DNA of 64,000 bases from Verrucomicrobia bacterium 12-59-8 (GTDB lineage Bacteria > Verrucomicrobiota > Verrucomicrobiae > Verrucomicrobiales > Verrucomicrobiaceae): NCBI GenBank assembly GCA_002279765.1, contig NCCR01000012.1, forward strand, positions 1-64,000. Reading direction: 5' to 3'. The position numbers and the translations under genes are program-made. Shown in pieces: positions 43,924-53,095 of this stretch. The stretch's first letter is position 1, and every line of letters begins with the position of its first letter. The notes under the pieces were generated by a model that saw only the letters and a list, made by a program, of their open reading frames with translations, ran no database searches and was not told where the DNA came from.

Positions 43924-44113
43924 ACTCCCCCATGTTTCGGACAGGGAAGCCGTACGTGCTTTGCAAAAGCTGGGTTTCGAGGTGTCCAGTCAAAAGGGCT
44001 GCCATATTGTCATGAAACGTGGCACTGATGGCTGCGTAGTTCCAAATCATCATGAAATCAAAATCGGCACGCTCGCAGGAGTCAGCGCCGAAGAATTCAT
44101 TGCCGCTCTTTGA
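43916..44113 (+). CDS. hicA: HicA-like mRNA interferase, possibly shortened
   Basis: A 65-residue double-stranded-RNA-binding-fold protein: MPKLPHVSDREAVRALQKLG then GFEVSSQKGCHIVMKRG with the catalytic-type His in GCHIV. The C-terminal helix AGVSAEEFIAAL follows GTL directly; family members usually have about six more residues there (RGVLKQ-like). So both members of this TA pair seem to have lost internal segments. Function as a toxin is doubtful. The gene overlaps the damaged hicB by 8 nt. Confidence 0.7.
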   Translation: MPKLPHVSDREAVRALQKLGFEVSSQKGCHIVMKRGTDGCVVPNHHEIKIGTLAGVSAEEFIAAL

Positions 44114-44145
44114 GCAGGTTGAAGCTCATAGCAGACTCACTCACT

Positions 44146-44595
44146 ATGAATCCCCGTCACGCCTTCCTACTTCTTCTGCTCATCATCACCACCTCAGGTT
44201 GCAGCACACTGCCACGTGATGAATACGCCCGCCGTCAGGTTTACGAGCGCCGCTTGCACAGCCTCGAATTCCCCGTCAGCCGCGCGCGCCTCTACAAAAC
44301 CCTGCGTCCCGCTTCACCCGCCTCCCCCACCGGCCAGACAGGCTCCGGCCTGCTTACCGGAAGTGAGTTTTACCGCCTGGACGACATCTTCGTGGTCGAA
44401 ATGTCCGTCGTTTACAAGGCGGTGACGGGTATCGACGACTACCTCAATCCAGCGCCCACCATCGGCGGCCAGGTCCGCTCCATTCTTGATGCCTCTCGCA
44501 GCATCGAAAATTTCATGGATCGCGGCACCCCGGAGCATCCTGCGGACATCATTCAAAAAGCGCGCATCTTGAAGCGTCCGGTGCTGCGCTACTGA
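44146..44595 (+). CDS. Small lipoprotein, unknown family
   Basis: A 149-residue lipoprotein; the ATG at 44146 (MNPRHAFLLLLLIITTSGC) gives a signal peptide with lipobox TTSGC, while the ORF start at 44110 overlaps hicA. The mature part starts STLPRDEYARRQVYERRLHS and contains TGSEFYRLDDIFVVEMSVVY and a helix DASRSIENFMDRG. I do not recognise the family. It converges on recQ, with 7 nt between stops. Confidence 0.7.
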   Translation: MNPRHAFLLLLLIITTSGCSTLPRDEYARRQVYERRLHSLEFPVSRARLYKTLRPASPASPTGQTGSGLLTGSEFYRLDDIFVVEMSVVYKAVTGIDDYLNPAPTIGGQVRSILDASRSIENFMDRGTPEHPADIIQKARILKRPVLRY

Positions 44596-44602
44596 TCCGG
44601 TC

Positions 44603-46756
44603 TTACCCGTGCTTTTTGATGATCTGGATGAAGTCTGGCAGGTACTCCTTCGCCTTCTTCTCACCCACACCACGGACCTTTAAACCAGCCTCAATCGTCT
44701 TGGGCTTCAGTCGCGTCATGAACTCCAGCGTTTGATTGCTGAAAATAATGTACGGCGGCACGCCCTCGGACTCCGCCACGGCCGTGCGGTGGCGCTTGAG
44801 CTTCTCAAACAACGCATCATCAAAACCGAGCTCGCGGGCGGCGAGTTCTTCGTTCATCGCGGTCTTGCCCTTCGGCTTCGCCATCGGCGCATGCATCGAC
44901 GGCCAGCGCATCTTCACATTCTCACCCTTTTTCATCACTTCCGCCCCACGTGAAGTGAGCGTGACTTTGGGATACTCGCCGCTGCTCGTCTCGATGAGAC
45001 CATGCTTTTCCAGCTCGGCAAAAAGTGGGTGGAGCGCATGCGTGCCCACATCTTTGAGCAGCCCATAGGTCGTGAGCTGGTCATGCCCGGCATCCACGAT
45101 CTCTTTCGATTTGCTGCCCACCAGCATCTGAATGATGCGCCCTTTGCCGAAGCGCCCCTCCCAGCTTCCATCCGCCAGCTTCGTGGACATGCGGGCGATG
45201 CCGCTCAGCGCCTGCCGCAGCATGGTGACTTCGTCCGCCCCCCCTTCACGCGGTGGCTGCACACCTTCAGCCCGGCACACATCGCAGGTGCCGCAGGGCG
45301 TGCTTTCGCTCTCGCCGAAATAGCGCAAAATCTGCTCCTGACGGCAGGCCTTGTCGTCGTAGCACAGCTCGATCATCGCCTTGAGCTTCGAGCGGTCACG
45401 CCGGTCTTTTTCTCGCAGCGCCTCCACGTCGAATTTCAAATCTCGCGTCAGCACATTCGGCTGCAGCAGCCGTGTGCCACGGATGCGTTTGCCGGGAATG
45501 TCAAAACGCTCGATGTAGTCGTTGCGGTTCAGAAAACTGAGCGCCGATCCAATCGCCATGCTGTTCTTCGCACCAGAACGCTCCGTAATGTCATCAATCG
45601 ACGCCTGCACCTCATGGTTCGAGTCCGCCGCGTTCAGCAGGGTCTGATACACATTGCGGATGATGTCCACGCTCGGGTTGCTCCCATCAATGAAGAACTC
45701 CTGCGTCTTGGTGTCTGCAAAATTGAAAAACAAATCGCACTGCGAAGGCTCGCCATCTCGTCCGGCACGCCCTGCTTCCTGATAGTAAGCCTCCACGCTG
45801 CCAGGCACGTCGAAGTGTACCACAAACCGCACGTCAGAGCGGTCAATGCCCATGCCAAAGGCGTTCGTGGCCACAGCAACATCGGCCTTCTTCGTGATGA
45901 ACTTCGTCTGCCGCGACTCACGTTCCTTGTCATCCAGCCCACCATGGTATTCGATCGCCTTGAGCTTCCACGAACGCAGCTCCTCACCGACCTCCTCGAC
46001 ACGCTTCCGAGTGGAGCAGTAAACGATGCCCGTCTTGAACTGCGCGATGATCTTCCTCAGTCGATCATACTTGTCCGCGTTCGATTTCGTATGCGCGATG
46101 TTCAGGCTCAGGTTCGGCCGCTCGAAGCCACGAATCGTCACAAACGGGTCACGCAGCGCAAGCGTCTGCAAAATATCATCCCGCACCTCCGGCGTGGCGG
46201 TGGCGGTCAGGGCCACCACCTGCGGCCGGTCCAGCTGCGCCAGCGCCTCTCCAAGCCGCATGTAGTCCGGGCGAAAATCATGCCCCCATTGCGAGAGACA
46301 GTGCGCTTCATCCACGGCCACCAGCGCGATCTGCACCTGCCTCAGCGCATTCGTAAACGCCCGGCTGCGAAACCGCTCCGGCGCCACATAGACCAGCTTG
46401 TAGTCGCCGCGTCGCAAGGCGTCGATGCGCTCCTGCTGCTCCCCCAGCGAGATCGAACTGTTGATCAGCGTCGCAGGAATACCTCGCCTCTCCAGCGCAT
46501 CCACCTGATCCTTCATCAAGGCAATCAGCGGACTCACCACCACCGTCACGCCATCCATCACCATTGCCGGAAGCTGGTAGCACAATGATTTACCGCCGCC
46601 GGTGGGCATGATCACCATCGTGTCGCGCCCGCTCAGGATGCTCGCCATCACCGTTTCCTGACCGTCCAGAAACTCGCGAAAGCCAAAATACTTCTGCAAC
46701 GCCATCTTGGCGTCGTGAATGGGAGTGGAGGCAGCAGTTGGAAGAAGTTCGGACAC
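44603..46756 (-). CDS. recQ: RecQ-family ATP-dependent DNA helicase
   Basis: A 717-residue 3'-5' helicase for recombination and fork repair. Walker A is PTGGGKS (residues 51-57), Walker B DEAH in [20 protein letters not shown], motif [11 protein letters not shown], motif [12 protein letters not shown] and motif [14 protein letters not shown]. The zinc-binding RQC region has [18 protein letters not shown], then CGTCDVC. A winged-helix RQC and a C-terminal HRDC domain ([20 protein letters not shown]) complete it. All catalytic motifs are intact and the length is normal. Confidence 0.96.
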   Translation of the reverse strand: MSELLPTAASTPIHDAKMALQKYFGFREFLDGQETVMASILSGRDTMVIMPTGGGKSLCYQLPAMVMDGVTVVVSPLIALMKDQVDALERRGIPATLINSSISLGEQQERIDALRRGDYKLVYVAPERFRSRAFTNALRQVQIALVAVDEAHCLSQWGHDFRPDYMRLGEALAQLDRPQVVALTATATPEVRDDILQTLALRDPFVTIRGFERPNLSLNIAHTKSNADKYDRLRKIIAQFKTGIVYCSTRKRVEEVGEELRSWKLKAIEYHGGLDDKERESRQTKFITKKADVAVATNAFGMGIDRSDVRFVVHFDVPGSVEAYYQEAGRAGRDGEPSQCDLFFNFADTKTQEFFIDGSNPSVDIIRNVYQTLLNAADSNHEVQASIDDITERSGAKNSMAIGSALSFLNRNDYIERFDIPGKRIRGTRLLQPNVLTRDLKFDVEALREKDRRDRSKLKAMIELCYDDKACRQEQILRYFGESESTPCGTCDVCRAEGVQPPREGGADEVTMLRQALSGIARMSTKLADGSWEGRFGKGRIIQMLVGSKSKEIVDAGHDQLTTYGLLKDVGTHALHPLFAELEKHGLIETSSGEYPKVTLTSRGAEVMKKGENVKMRWPSMHAPMAKPKGKTAMNEELAARELGFDDALFEKLKRHRTAVAESEGVPPYIIFSNQTLEFMTRLKPKTIEAGLKVRGVGEKKAKEYLPDFIQIIKKHG

Positions 46757-46804
46757 GGACTACGCATCATGGATGCGCTGGCGGATTCCTCAACCGTACA
46801 TGCT

Positions 46805-47890
46805 TCAATGCTCGTCCTTCTTCGCGGCAGCCTTCGGTTTCAGCGAGGGCGTGAAGCCGTACTTGTCACCCGCCTGATGCAGACATTTCACGATGTTGGT
46901 CTCTTCAAATTCCAACGCCTCCTCCAGCCGGAGTCCCGTAGTCCGGGGCAGCTTGTCCGCTTTGCGCTCACGCACCATAGTGAGTGTGCGGGCGAGTTCC
47001 GTGCCGGGTTTGTCGGGAAAGGTGGCCCAGTAGGTCGGTTTGAGACAGGGAATGTCGAGCGGATCCCTCGTGATCATCTCCAGGTGGTAGTCGATCTGCG
47101 GATTGTACTTCTCAAACAAGGCAAACATGCGCGGCAGGTCCAAGATGCCCTCGCCCAGCGGCACTTCGGCCAGCAGAAAGCCCGTCGGCGTCTCCTGCAC
47201 GGCCATGTCCTTGATATGCGTGGTCACCGCGAAGGGAGCGAGCGTCTCGACCACCGTCATCGGATCTTCCAGCAGGGCGATGCTGTTTCCCGTATCCACA
47301 CACGCACCCATGTGCGGGCTGCTGAGACGGCCCAGCATCTCCGCAAGTTCCGCAGATTGGAAATCCTTGTGGTTTTCGATGCCAATCTTCACCTTCTGCC
47401 GCTTTGCAACCGGCTCCGCGAGTTGCATCGACTTGAACGCCCCATCCTTCCAGTGCCTGAAATCCTCCACGCTGGAAAATAGCTCGTAGCGCCGGCCACC
47501 CGTGGCGGAACGAAAAATCGTAGCCCCCGCTTCCTTGGCGATGCGCACTTCCTGCTCGAAGCGCCCCACATCGTTCTCGTTCTTCGGCAGCGTGATGCTG
47601 CCCTCCAGCTTCATACTATAGGATTCACAGGTGGCGCGCACCTTCCCGGCAAACTCACTCGTCCAACCACCCACCAGCGTCTGCAACCCGCCCACACCCA
47701 GATCCCGCACATGATCCAGCACATCCAGCGCATGCTCAAACGGCGGATACTTGATGTTCGAGTACTTCCCCTGCCACCGCTTCCAGTACGAATGAATCAC
47801 AATCCCCATCTTCTTCCCCCGCAGGGCTCCCGATGAAGGCAGCGCAGCCGCGAAAGCAGCAGCAGAGGTGAGAAAAGTACGGCGGGTCAT
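46805..47890 (-). CDS. Tat-exported TIM-barrel sugar isomerase/epimerase
   Basis: A 361-residue protein of the xylose-isomerase-like TIM-barrel family (IolE/hydroxypyruvate isomerase-like). The N-terminus MTRRTFLTSAAAFAAALPS has a twin-arginine signal. Metal ligands are probably in GIENHKDF (Glu), GACVDTGNSI (Asp), TTHIKDMA (His) and DYHLEM (Glu), the order typical of the family. Exported members of this kind are common in Verrucomicrobia and Planctomycetes and are often linked to sugar catabolism. The precise substrate is unknown. A gap of 49 nt separates it from recQ, whose transcription also runs leftward. Confidence 0.88.
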   Translation of the reverse strand: MTRRTFLTSAAAFAAALPSSGALRGKKMGIVIHSYWKRWQGKYSNIKYPPFEHALDVLDHVRDLGVGGLQTLVGGWTSEFAGKVRATCESYSMKLEGSITLPKNENDVGRFEQEVRIAKEAGATIFRSATGGRRYELFSSVEDFRHWKDGAFKSMQLAEPVAKRQKVKIGIENHKDFQSAELAEMLGRLSSPHMGACVDTGNSIALLEDPMTVVETLAPFAVTTHIKDMAVQETPTGFLLAEVPLGEGILDLPRMFALFEKYNPQIDYHLEMITRDPLDIPCLKPTYWATFPDKPGTELARTLTMVRERKADKLPRTTGLRLEEALEFEETNIVKCLHQAGDKYGFTPSLKPKAAAKKDEH

Positions 47891-48062
47891 GAGGCTTCAG
47901 TGAACGTGCATCTAAAGGAAATCATTTCTCTCACTTGATCAGCAATCTTCCTGCCGAGACAACCATTCGTGTATTTAGATTTGAAACCCAGTCAGACAAT
48001 AACTCGCTGAAAAGGCTCTCCTACACGCCACCACTCCTCAAAACAAAGAACAGAAGAGATGA

Positions 48063-48977
48063 TCACTCGCCTTTCTTTTTTTTATCGAACCGCGTGCTCC
48101 ACTGCTCCAGAGCAAAATCTTTGCTGATATAGGTTTCGATGTTTTCAAGCACTGTCTCCAGCCGGTTGGCGTAACCTTCGGGCAAAAGTGGGGCGATGTC
48201 ACGCATGCGGCGCCGAATGTCTCCGGGCAGAGTAGCGGCAGCCTCATGCACTTTCTCCGACTGAACGGCGATGGAAGTCAGCTCTTTGTCAGATAGCGCG
48301 GTAAAGGCTTGCACGCCTATCTCAGCAAATCGCCTGAGCTCTTCGATCGCCTTCCCATAACGCGCCACGAAATACACACTAACTTCCGACTGCAGGCGGC
48401 AAACTAGCGCGTTAGCGGCCTCGCCCAGCGGTTTGCCAACATCTGCACTGAGTCCTTGCTTTAGGCCATCGCCTAAGGACAGCACCTTGCGAAAGATCAG
48501 CGGTGAATAACCGTCCTTCACCAGCCAGTCCAGCAGCCGAGTGAGCGGATTGAACAGCGCAAGCCCACCTTGCAGGCGTTGGGAGCGAAGCGATACCGCA
48601 GCCATTTGGCTGCTCACGAAGGCGGTAGCAGGAGTTTCGGCCCATGCAGTGATCGCAATCGAAAGCGCGTTGGACGACTCATTCGAAAGCTCCGTTAATA
48701 TCGAATCCAGAGTGGTCGTCGCTGGATATCGCTTCTGCAACTCGCGCACCGTAGTTGTCGCTCCGACGATCAAGGGGTAGCCGCTCTTAATTGCCTCGTG
48801 GAGTTCTAGCCATTCGCTCAAAAACGATCCCAAATCCTCCCGCAACATCTTAGCTTTCTTCTCAGCCAGTTCGCGGTTGTATCGTTTGAATCCCACAACC
48901 AAAGTTATTACTGCGACGAGGCTTGAAACAGCTGTGGCGACAGGGGCGAATTCGGTTAGCAGGGACATCGAAACCAT
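48063..48977 (-). CDS. Membrane-anchored helical protein, unknown
   Basis: A 304-residue protein from the ATG at 48977 (MVSMSLLTEF), which has an AAGGA upstream; ATG 48968 is also possible. One hydrophobic helix (APVATAVSSLVAVITLVVGF) is followed by an almost wholly helical cytoplasmic region (ELAEKKAKMLREDLGSFLSE and so on) with a Lys-rich end (RFDKKKKGE). It has no recognisable domain. Lower G+C than its neighbours and a non-homologous upstream region suggest recent acquisition, but this is weak. The 170-nt stretch between it and the isomerase gene shows nothing. Confidence 0.6.
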   Translation of the reverse strand: MVSMSLLTEFAPVATAVSSLVAVITLVVGFKRYNRELAEKKAKMLREDLGSFLSEWLELHEAIKSGYPLIVGATTTVRELQKRYPATTTLDSILTELSNESSNALSIAITAWAETPATAFVSSQMAAVSLRSQRLQGGLALFNPLTRLLDWLVKDGYSPLIFRKVLSLGDGLKQGLSADVGKPLGEAANALVCRLQSEVSVYFVARYGKAIEELRRFAEIGVQAFTALSDKELTSIAVQSEKVHEAAATLPGDIRRRMRDIAPLLPEGYANRLETVLENIETYISKDFALEQWSTRFDKKKKGE

Positions 48978-49087
48978 TGATAAAGAAAATTCCTTCCTAG
49001 GCAAGCAGTTGAATCTCAGATCTGCAAACAGATGTGTGCGGTAGTTTTTTAACCCTGATTTAATGTGGGACAATTTCCGCGAATCAC

Positions 49088-50055
49088 TCACCTCACCACC
49101 CCGCCCACCCACTCCGGCTGCCGCTTCGCCAGGCACTCAGAAAGCCACCGCACCAGATCGGCCACGGAATCATGCTTCTTCCGCAACGTATTGAGCGCCG
49201 ACCAGTCAAGCGTCGGGCGCGATGTCGGCAGCGTGATCTTCTGAATGCGCAGCAGATTGTGCACCGCCTCAAACTCCGCAGCACTCATCGCGCGCAGCTC
49301 CTTCGCCGAGGGCAAATCATCCAGCACGGTCAGCGGAATCCCGAGACTGCTGATGCCCACGCCAAACTGATGCCCAAGGCTCCGCAGAGCATCCACGAGC
49401 GCCTCGTCATTCAAGCCTTCCGCGATCACAATCTCACTCTGCAGCGTCCAACGTGTGGCGCTGAGCGCCTGGAAAAAGTCGGCGCTGAAGGTGTCCGGCG
49501 CCACGCTGAGCTTGAGCTGCACCCCGGCCAGTCCCACTTCGGGGCCCCCGAGATGTCGGCGCAGGTCGAGCATCGCCGCATCAAATCGCGGCGCATCATC
49601 ACTGCCCGTATCGAGATCCCAGTCCGCGACCACTAAATCAGGAATGTCCCATTCACCTTCCATGCTGGGCGTGCCGCTGCTGTTGCGGTTGAGCAGGAAG
49701 GGATAGCGCGAGCGCTGAAGACAGAGCCGCTCATAGATGGCCACCATACGGAGGTAGCGCGACCAGCATTGATCGCTCTCGCCAATCTCGCTATCGAACA
49801 ATCCCTGACGGCTGACACCGTTGCTGCCAGAGAGAGTTTTTTTCTGCCGCTGATAGTACCCCTGGCCCTGATCCACCTTCGCGATGGGCGACGTGGGATC
49901 GTAGCTGAGGATGGAAAAATGATAGCGCAGCGTGGCGTCGCGTCACCGAGACGCAGCCGCACAAGGCGGATGAGTTCGGTGCCCTTGATCGAGTCCGCAG
50001 GATCATGCGGTAGAATTTCGGGCAGCAGTAGTCGCAGTTGTTCGCGTAGGTTCAT
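49088..50055 (-). pseudogene. Frameshifted conserved protein with N-terminal HTH-like region
   Basis: Two overlapping minus-strand frames form one protein. The first (from ATG 50055) gives MNLREQLRLLLPEILPHDPA then IKGTELIRLVRLRLGDAT and loses sense near 49930. The other frame then continues TLRYHFSILSYDPTSPIAKV and DQGQGYYQRQKK to the stop at 49088. The N-terminus resembles a small regulatory domain found in uncharacterised restriction- or stress-linked proteins; the junction at LGD/ATLRYHF also lacks about five residues that I remember in that family. The C-terminal region (ISSLGIPLTVLDDLPSAKEL) has no known domain. Frame repair or a sequencing error is possible. Confidence 0.65.
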
Positions 50056-50115
50056 CCTTGGTGCTGTGGTACAGCATGGCTGCGAAGCAGTTGTCTCGTC
50101 AACAACAGAAACACA

Positions 50116-50832
50116 TCAGCCGCGGCGCTCCTCACGAATCACATAGCGGGTGCGCCTGCTGTTCAACCAGCGCACACCAAACATGTCCATCGTAGCGCGC
50201 AGCGCCCGGTTGCCAAAGCCGTACTTGCTCACGCCATGGATGCGCGGGCGGTGGTTCACCGGCATTTCGGTCACGCGCCAGCCCATGTTGCGGATCAGGG
50301 CGGGAATGAAACGGTGCATGCCGTTGAAAAGCAGCAACGCCTCGCGGCAGTCGCGGCGCATGACCTTGAGCGTGCAGCCCGTGTCGCGCACGTGATCACC
50401 GACAAAGCGAGAACGCACGAAATTGGCGATGCGGCTCTGCAGCCGCTTGAACGTCGTGTCCTTGCGCTTCGCACGGTAGCCGCAGACGAGGTCAAAGCCG
50501 CCGCCTTCGTCAAGCTTGTCGATCATGGCGGGAATGTCGGCGGGGTCATTTTGCAGATCACCGTCGAGCGTGACGATCACATCCCCCAGCGCGGCATAGA
50601 TGCCAGCGTGCATGGCGGCGCTCTGGCCGCTGTTTTTTTCAAAAACGATCAAGCGCACCCGCTCGCCACGCTGCACTCGGGCGAGCGTCTGATCCTTCGA
50701 GCCGTCATCGACGAGCACCAGTTCATAATCTCGGCCGTTCAGCGCCGCGTCGATCTGCTTCTGCATCTCCACGACATTGTCCTCCTCATTGTACAGGGGC
50801 ACGACTATGGAAATGGCGGGAGACGAAGGCAT
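50116..50832 (-). CDS. Polyprenyl-phosphate glycosyltransferase (GT2, DPM/ArnC-like)
   Basis: A 238-residue GT-A enzyme that would load a sugar onto undecaprenyl phosphate. The start at ATG 50832 gives MPSSPAISIVVPLYNEEDNV. Motifs are LVLVDDGSKDQT, the DXD site LDGDLQNDP, and MPVNHRPRIHGVSKYG, the R-x-x-G-x-S-K/R-Y signature of dolichol-phosphate mannosyltransferases. There is no C-terminal membrane pair, as in the soluble DPM1 form. The PMT-like gene ends 19 nt upstream on the same strand, so they form a donor-transferase pair. Confidence 0.93.
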   Translation of the reverse strand: MPSSPAISIVVPLYNEEDNVVEMQKQIDAALNGRDYELVLVDDGSKDQTLARVQRGERVRLIVFEKNSGQSAAMHAGIYAALGDVIVTLDGDLQNDPADIPAMIDKLDEGGGFDLVCGYRAKRKDTTFKRLQSRIANFVRSRFVGDHVRDTGCTLKVMRRDCREALLLFNGMHRFIPALIRNMGWRVTEMPVNHRPRIHGVSKYGFGNRALRATMDMFGVRWLNSRRTRYVIREERRG

Positions 50833-50851
50833 GGGCGTGGGGAAAAGGGCG

Positions 50852-52339
50852 TCAAGAGTCGGGCGGACGATAATTGTGGCAAGCAAAGATTTTCAGCCAT
50901 CGCACCTCATTCCCGGCATGCATGCCCCGGGCGACGGCGAGCAGTTCGGTGCGCTGGAACCGATTTTTCACCGAATCGGGCACGGCACCGGCCTCTCGCT
51001 CCTCAGTGACATAGAGCGCACTGCGGCCCGCGAATGAGCGCAGCTCGTTAGCCGGAGACTGCACCGGTTCGGTCCGGCCGAGATAGTAATCGAGCTCGAC
51101 GGCGAGCGGCCAGTCACCAGCGAGGACAAACCATCTCCCACCTCCGCCGGCCTGCTCCAGCACGGCGGAGACGACTCTGGCGCTCTCGCGCCAGCCGCGC
51201 ATGCTCTTGGACGGATCAGCGGTGAATGCATGGCTCCAGTCGGTCGCGGCGCTGGGATGGGGTGAGAAATGCCAGGTCAGCCCCATCGTTCGGGGCAGGT
51301 CCGTTTGCAGCAGAAAGGCGCTTTGCAGGGCGGCCAGCAAGATGGCGACAGTACGCAGGCTGATCTTCTGCTCGATCACCGCCGTGCGGGCCACCGTGCT
51401 GCGATGCGCGAGGAGCACCGCCGCAAAGAGCATCCACACCATGCCGCCCATGTCCGGCCAGCATTCATGCGGGCCATAGAAGAGGTCGATTCCCGCCAGC
51501 GGCAGCAGCATCGCCATGGGCATGCTGCGGTGGGACAGCAGCATGCCGCTCGTGCATCCCGCACGCACGCTCAGCACGAAAAAGATGAGCAGCAGAGGGG
51601 AAGCGAGGACGATCCAGCGGATCAAATTCGGCACCAGCCGCCACTCGGGCAGCCAGTGTCCCGCAGCAAACACCGGCCAGCCATGACCTCCCTGCCAGAT
51701 CAGCCAGCACAGCACCATCACTGACCAAGCAGCCAATATCCCCCTCAATCCCGAACTCCGCAAATGAGGCCGCATGTGTCTGGGCAGGGCAAAGACACAC
51801 GCCACCGCTGCCATCACAGCAAAGGCAGGCGGTTGTACCAGCACCATGGCCGCCACACACGCCGCCGCAGCCCACCACACACTGTGTACCGGATTTGCCT
51901 GCCGCAGCGCTCTGCGCATGCACAATGCCGCCGCTGGCACGAGCACACAGGCAAAAGTCGCAGGAGTCAGTGTGACAGCGGCAAGATTGAAGGCAGGCAA
52001 CACATTCACGATCACCACCGCCCAGCCCGCGATCTGCTCATCAAACAAGTCACACGCCAGCCGCCACACCAGCAGGGATGCCGCCAGCGCCAGCAGAGGC
52101 GCAAAGAACCGCACACCAAACTCACCCGCCCCGCCGATCAGCATGCCCAGCCTGGCAACGAGCGGCACCAGCGGCCCAATCTCGAAAAAATCGCCCCACA
52201 GCCCATGTTTGAGACGAAAAACCGCCAGCGCCTCGTCTGGCGCGAGTTCCAGCGTCGGCAGCAGCGCCCAGCGCCAGAGCGTGAGCAGGCCGAGGGCAGC
52301 AAAGAGAAAGCGCTGGCGCTGCATGGTGGATGAGCGCAT
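50852..52339 (-). CDS. GT-C membrane glycosyltransferase (PMT/ArnT-like)
   Basis: A 495-residue protein with about ten membrane helices. The catalytic first periplasmic loop is represented by LELAPDEALAVFRLKHG (the Asp-Glu pair of the family). No C-terminal soluble domain beyond about 150 residues is seen. It should transfer a sugar from polyprenyl phosphate to lipid A, glycan or protein outside the membrane. The donor would come from the adjacent GT2 gene. Start 52339 (MRSSTMQ) or 52324 cannot be separated. Confidence 0.85.
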   Translation of the reverse strand: MRSSTMQRQRFLFAALGLLTLWRWALLPTLELAPDEALAVFRLKHGLWGDFFEIGPLVPLVARLGMLIGGAGEFGVRFFAPLLALAASLLVWRLACDLFDEQIAGWAVVIVNVLPAFNLAAVTLTPATFACVLVPAAALCMRRALRQANPVHSVWWAAAACVAAMVLVQPPAFAVMAAVACVFALPRHMRPHLRSSGLRGILAAWSVMVLCWLIWQGGHGWPVFAAGHWLPEWRLVPNLIRWIVLASPLLLIFFVLSVRAGCTSGMLLSHRSMPMAMLLPLAGIDLFYGPHECWPDMGGMVWMLFAAVLLAHRSTVARTAVIEQKISLRTVAILLAALQSAFLLQTDLPRTMGLTWHFSPHPSAATDWSHAFTADPSKSMRGWRESARVVSAVLEQAGGGGRWFVLAGDWPLAVELDYYLGRTEPVQSPANELRSFAGRSALYVTEEREAGAVPDSVKNRFQRTELLAVARGMHAGNEVRWLKIFACHNYRPPDS

Positions 52340-52394
52340 TGAATAGAGGACGCCGCCGACAAGTCAAAGTGTCGTCTCCTATCCCCCCAACCTT

Positions 52395-53087
52395 ATGAAA
52401 CGCCTCTTCCTGCTCCCGCTGCTGCTTGCGTCCGCGCTCCGTGCCGAGGATGCCCAGCCAAAAACCGCCGAGGAAATCATTCGCATCGTGCGGCTGAGCT
52501 ATGCGCTCCAGAATCACAAAATGAACGGCGAACTGCGCGACGACGCCACCGGCCGCACCGAGCCGCTGACGCTGACGATGGAAAACAAGGTCATGCGCTT
52601 TCTGTTCAAGAACCCTCCCCCTGAGATCGTGCATCTGGATCTGAACACCGAGCCAGCCACACTTTATCAGGTACGGCAAGGCGGCTCATCCGTGGTGCCC
52701 GGCAGCCAGCATGGCGACAAAGTGCGCGGCATGGAGTTCAACTACGAAGACCTTTCCCTCGGCTTCCTCTACTGGCCGCGTCCCCAGCTCATGGGCGAAG
52801 ACCGCGTCAGCGGCCAGAAATGCTGGATTGTGCGTGTAACCAACCCAAGCAGCCAGGGCCCCTACTACGTCGTGGACCTCTGGGTGCATCAGGGCAGCGG
52901 CGGCGCGGCGAAGATGGCCGCCTTTGATCGCAACAGCAAGATCGTGAAGCGCTACCAAGTAACGAAAGTGCAGAAAGTGGATGGTGCCACGACCTTGAAG
53001 GAGCTGCGGATTGAATCCATCAATCCCGCCAACGGCGAGGTCAAAGGCCGCACCTACATGACATTGGATGATCCTGTGAAGAAATAA
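52395..53087 (+). CDS. LolA-like outer membrane lipoprotein-sorting family protein
   Basis: A 230-residue exported protein with signal peptide MKRLFLLPLLLASALRA. It belongs to the COG2834-type family related to LolA: MNGELRDDATGRTEPLTLTM, GEDRVSGQKCWIVRVTNPSS, MAAFDRNSKIVKRYQVTKVQ. It is predicted to fold as an open beta-barrel that binds lipid or lipoprotein. True LolA is followed by lolB in proteobacteria; here an RNA methyltransferase gene follows after 8 nt, so they may share a transcript. Confidence 0.82.
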   Translation: MKRLFLLPLLLASALRAEDAQPKTAEEIIRIVRLSYALQNHKMNGELRDDATGRTEPLTLTMENKVMRFLFKNPPPEIVHLDLNTEPATLYQVRQGGSSVVPGSQHGDKVRGMEFNYEDLSLGFLYWPRPQLMGEDRVSGQKCWIVRVTNPSSQGPYYVVDLWVHQGSGGAAKMAAFDRNSKIVKRYQVTKVQKVDGATTLKELRIESINPANGEVKGRTYMTLDDPVKK

Positions 53088-53095
53088 CGCGACGC

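Noticed and set aside
45002..46588. 528-residue plus-strand ORF inside recQ
   Set aside because: Antisense to intact helicase motifs; Arg/His/Leu-rich shadow frame.
43801..46756. A defence island formed by HicBA and RecQ
   Set aside because: recQ is a housekeeping gene on the opposite strand, the TA pair is damaged, and no nuclease or other defence gene lies nearby.
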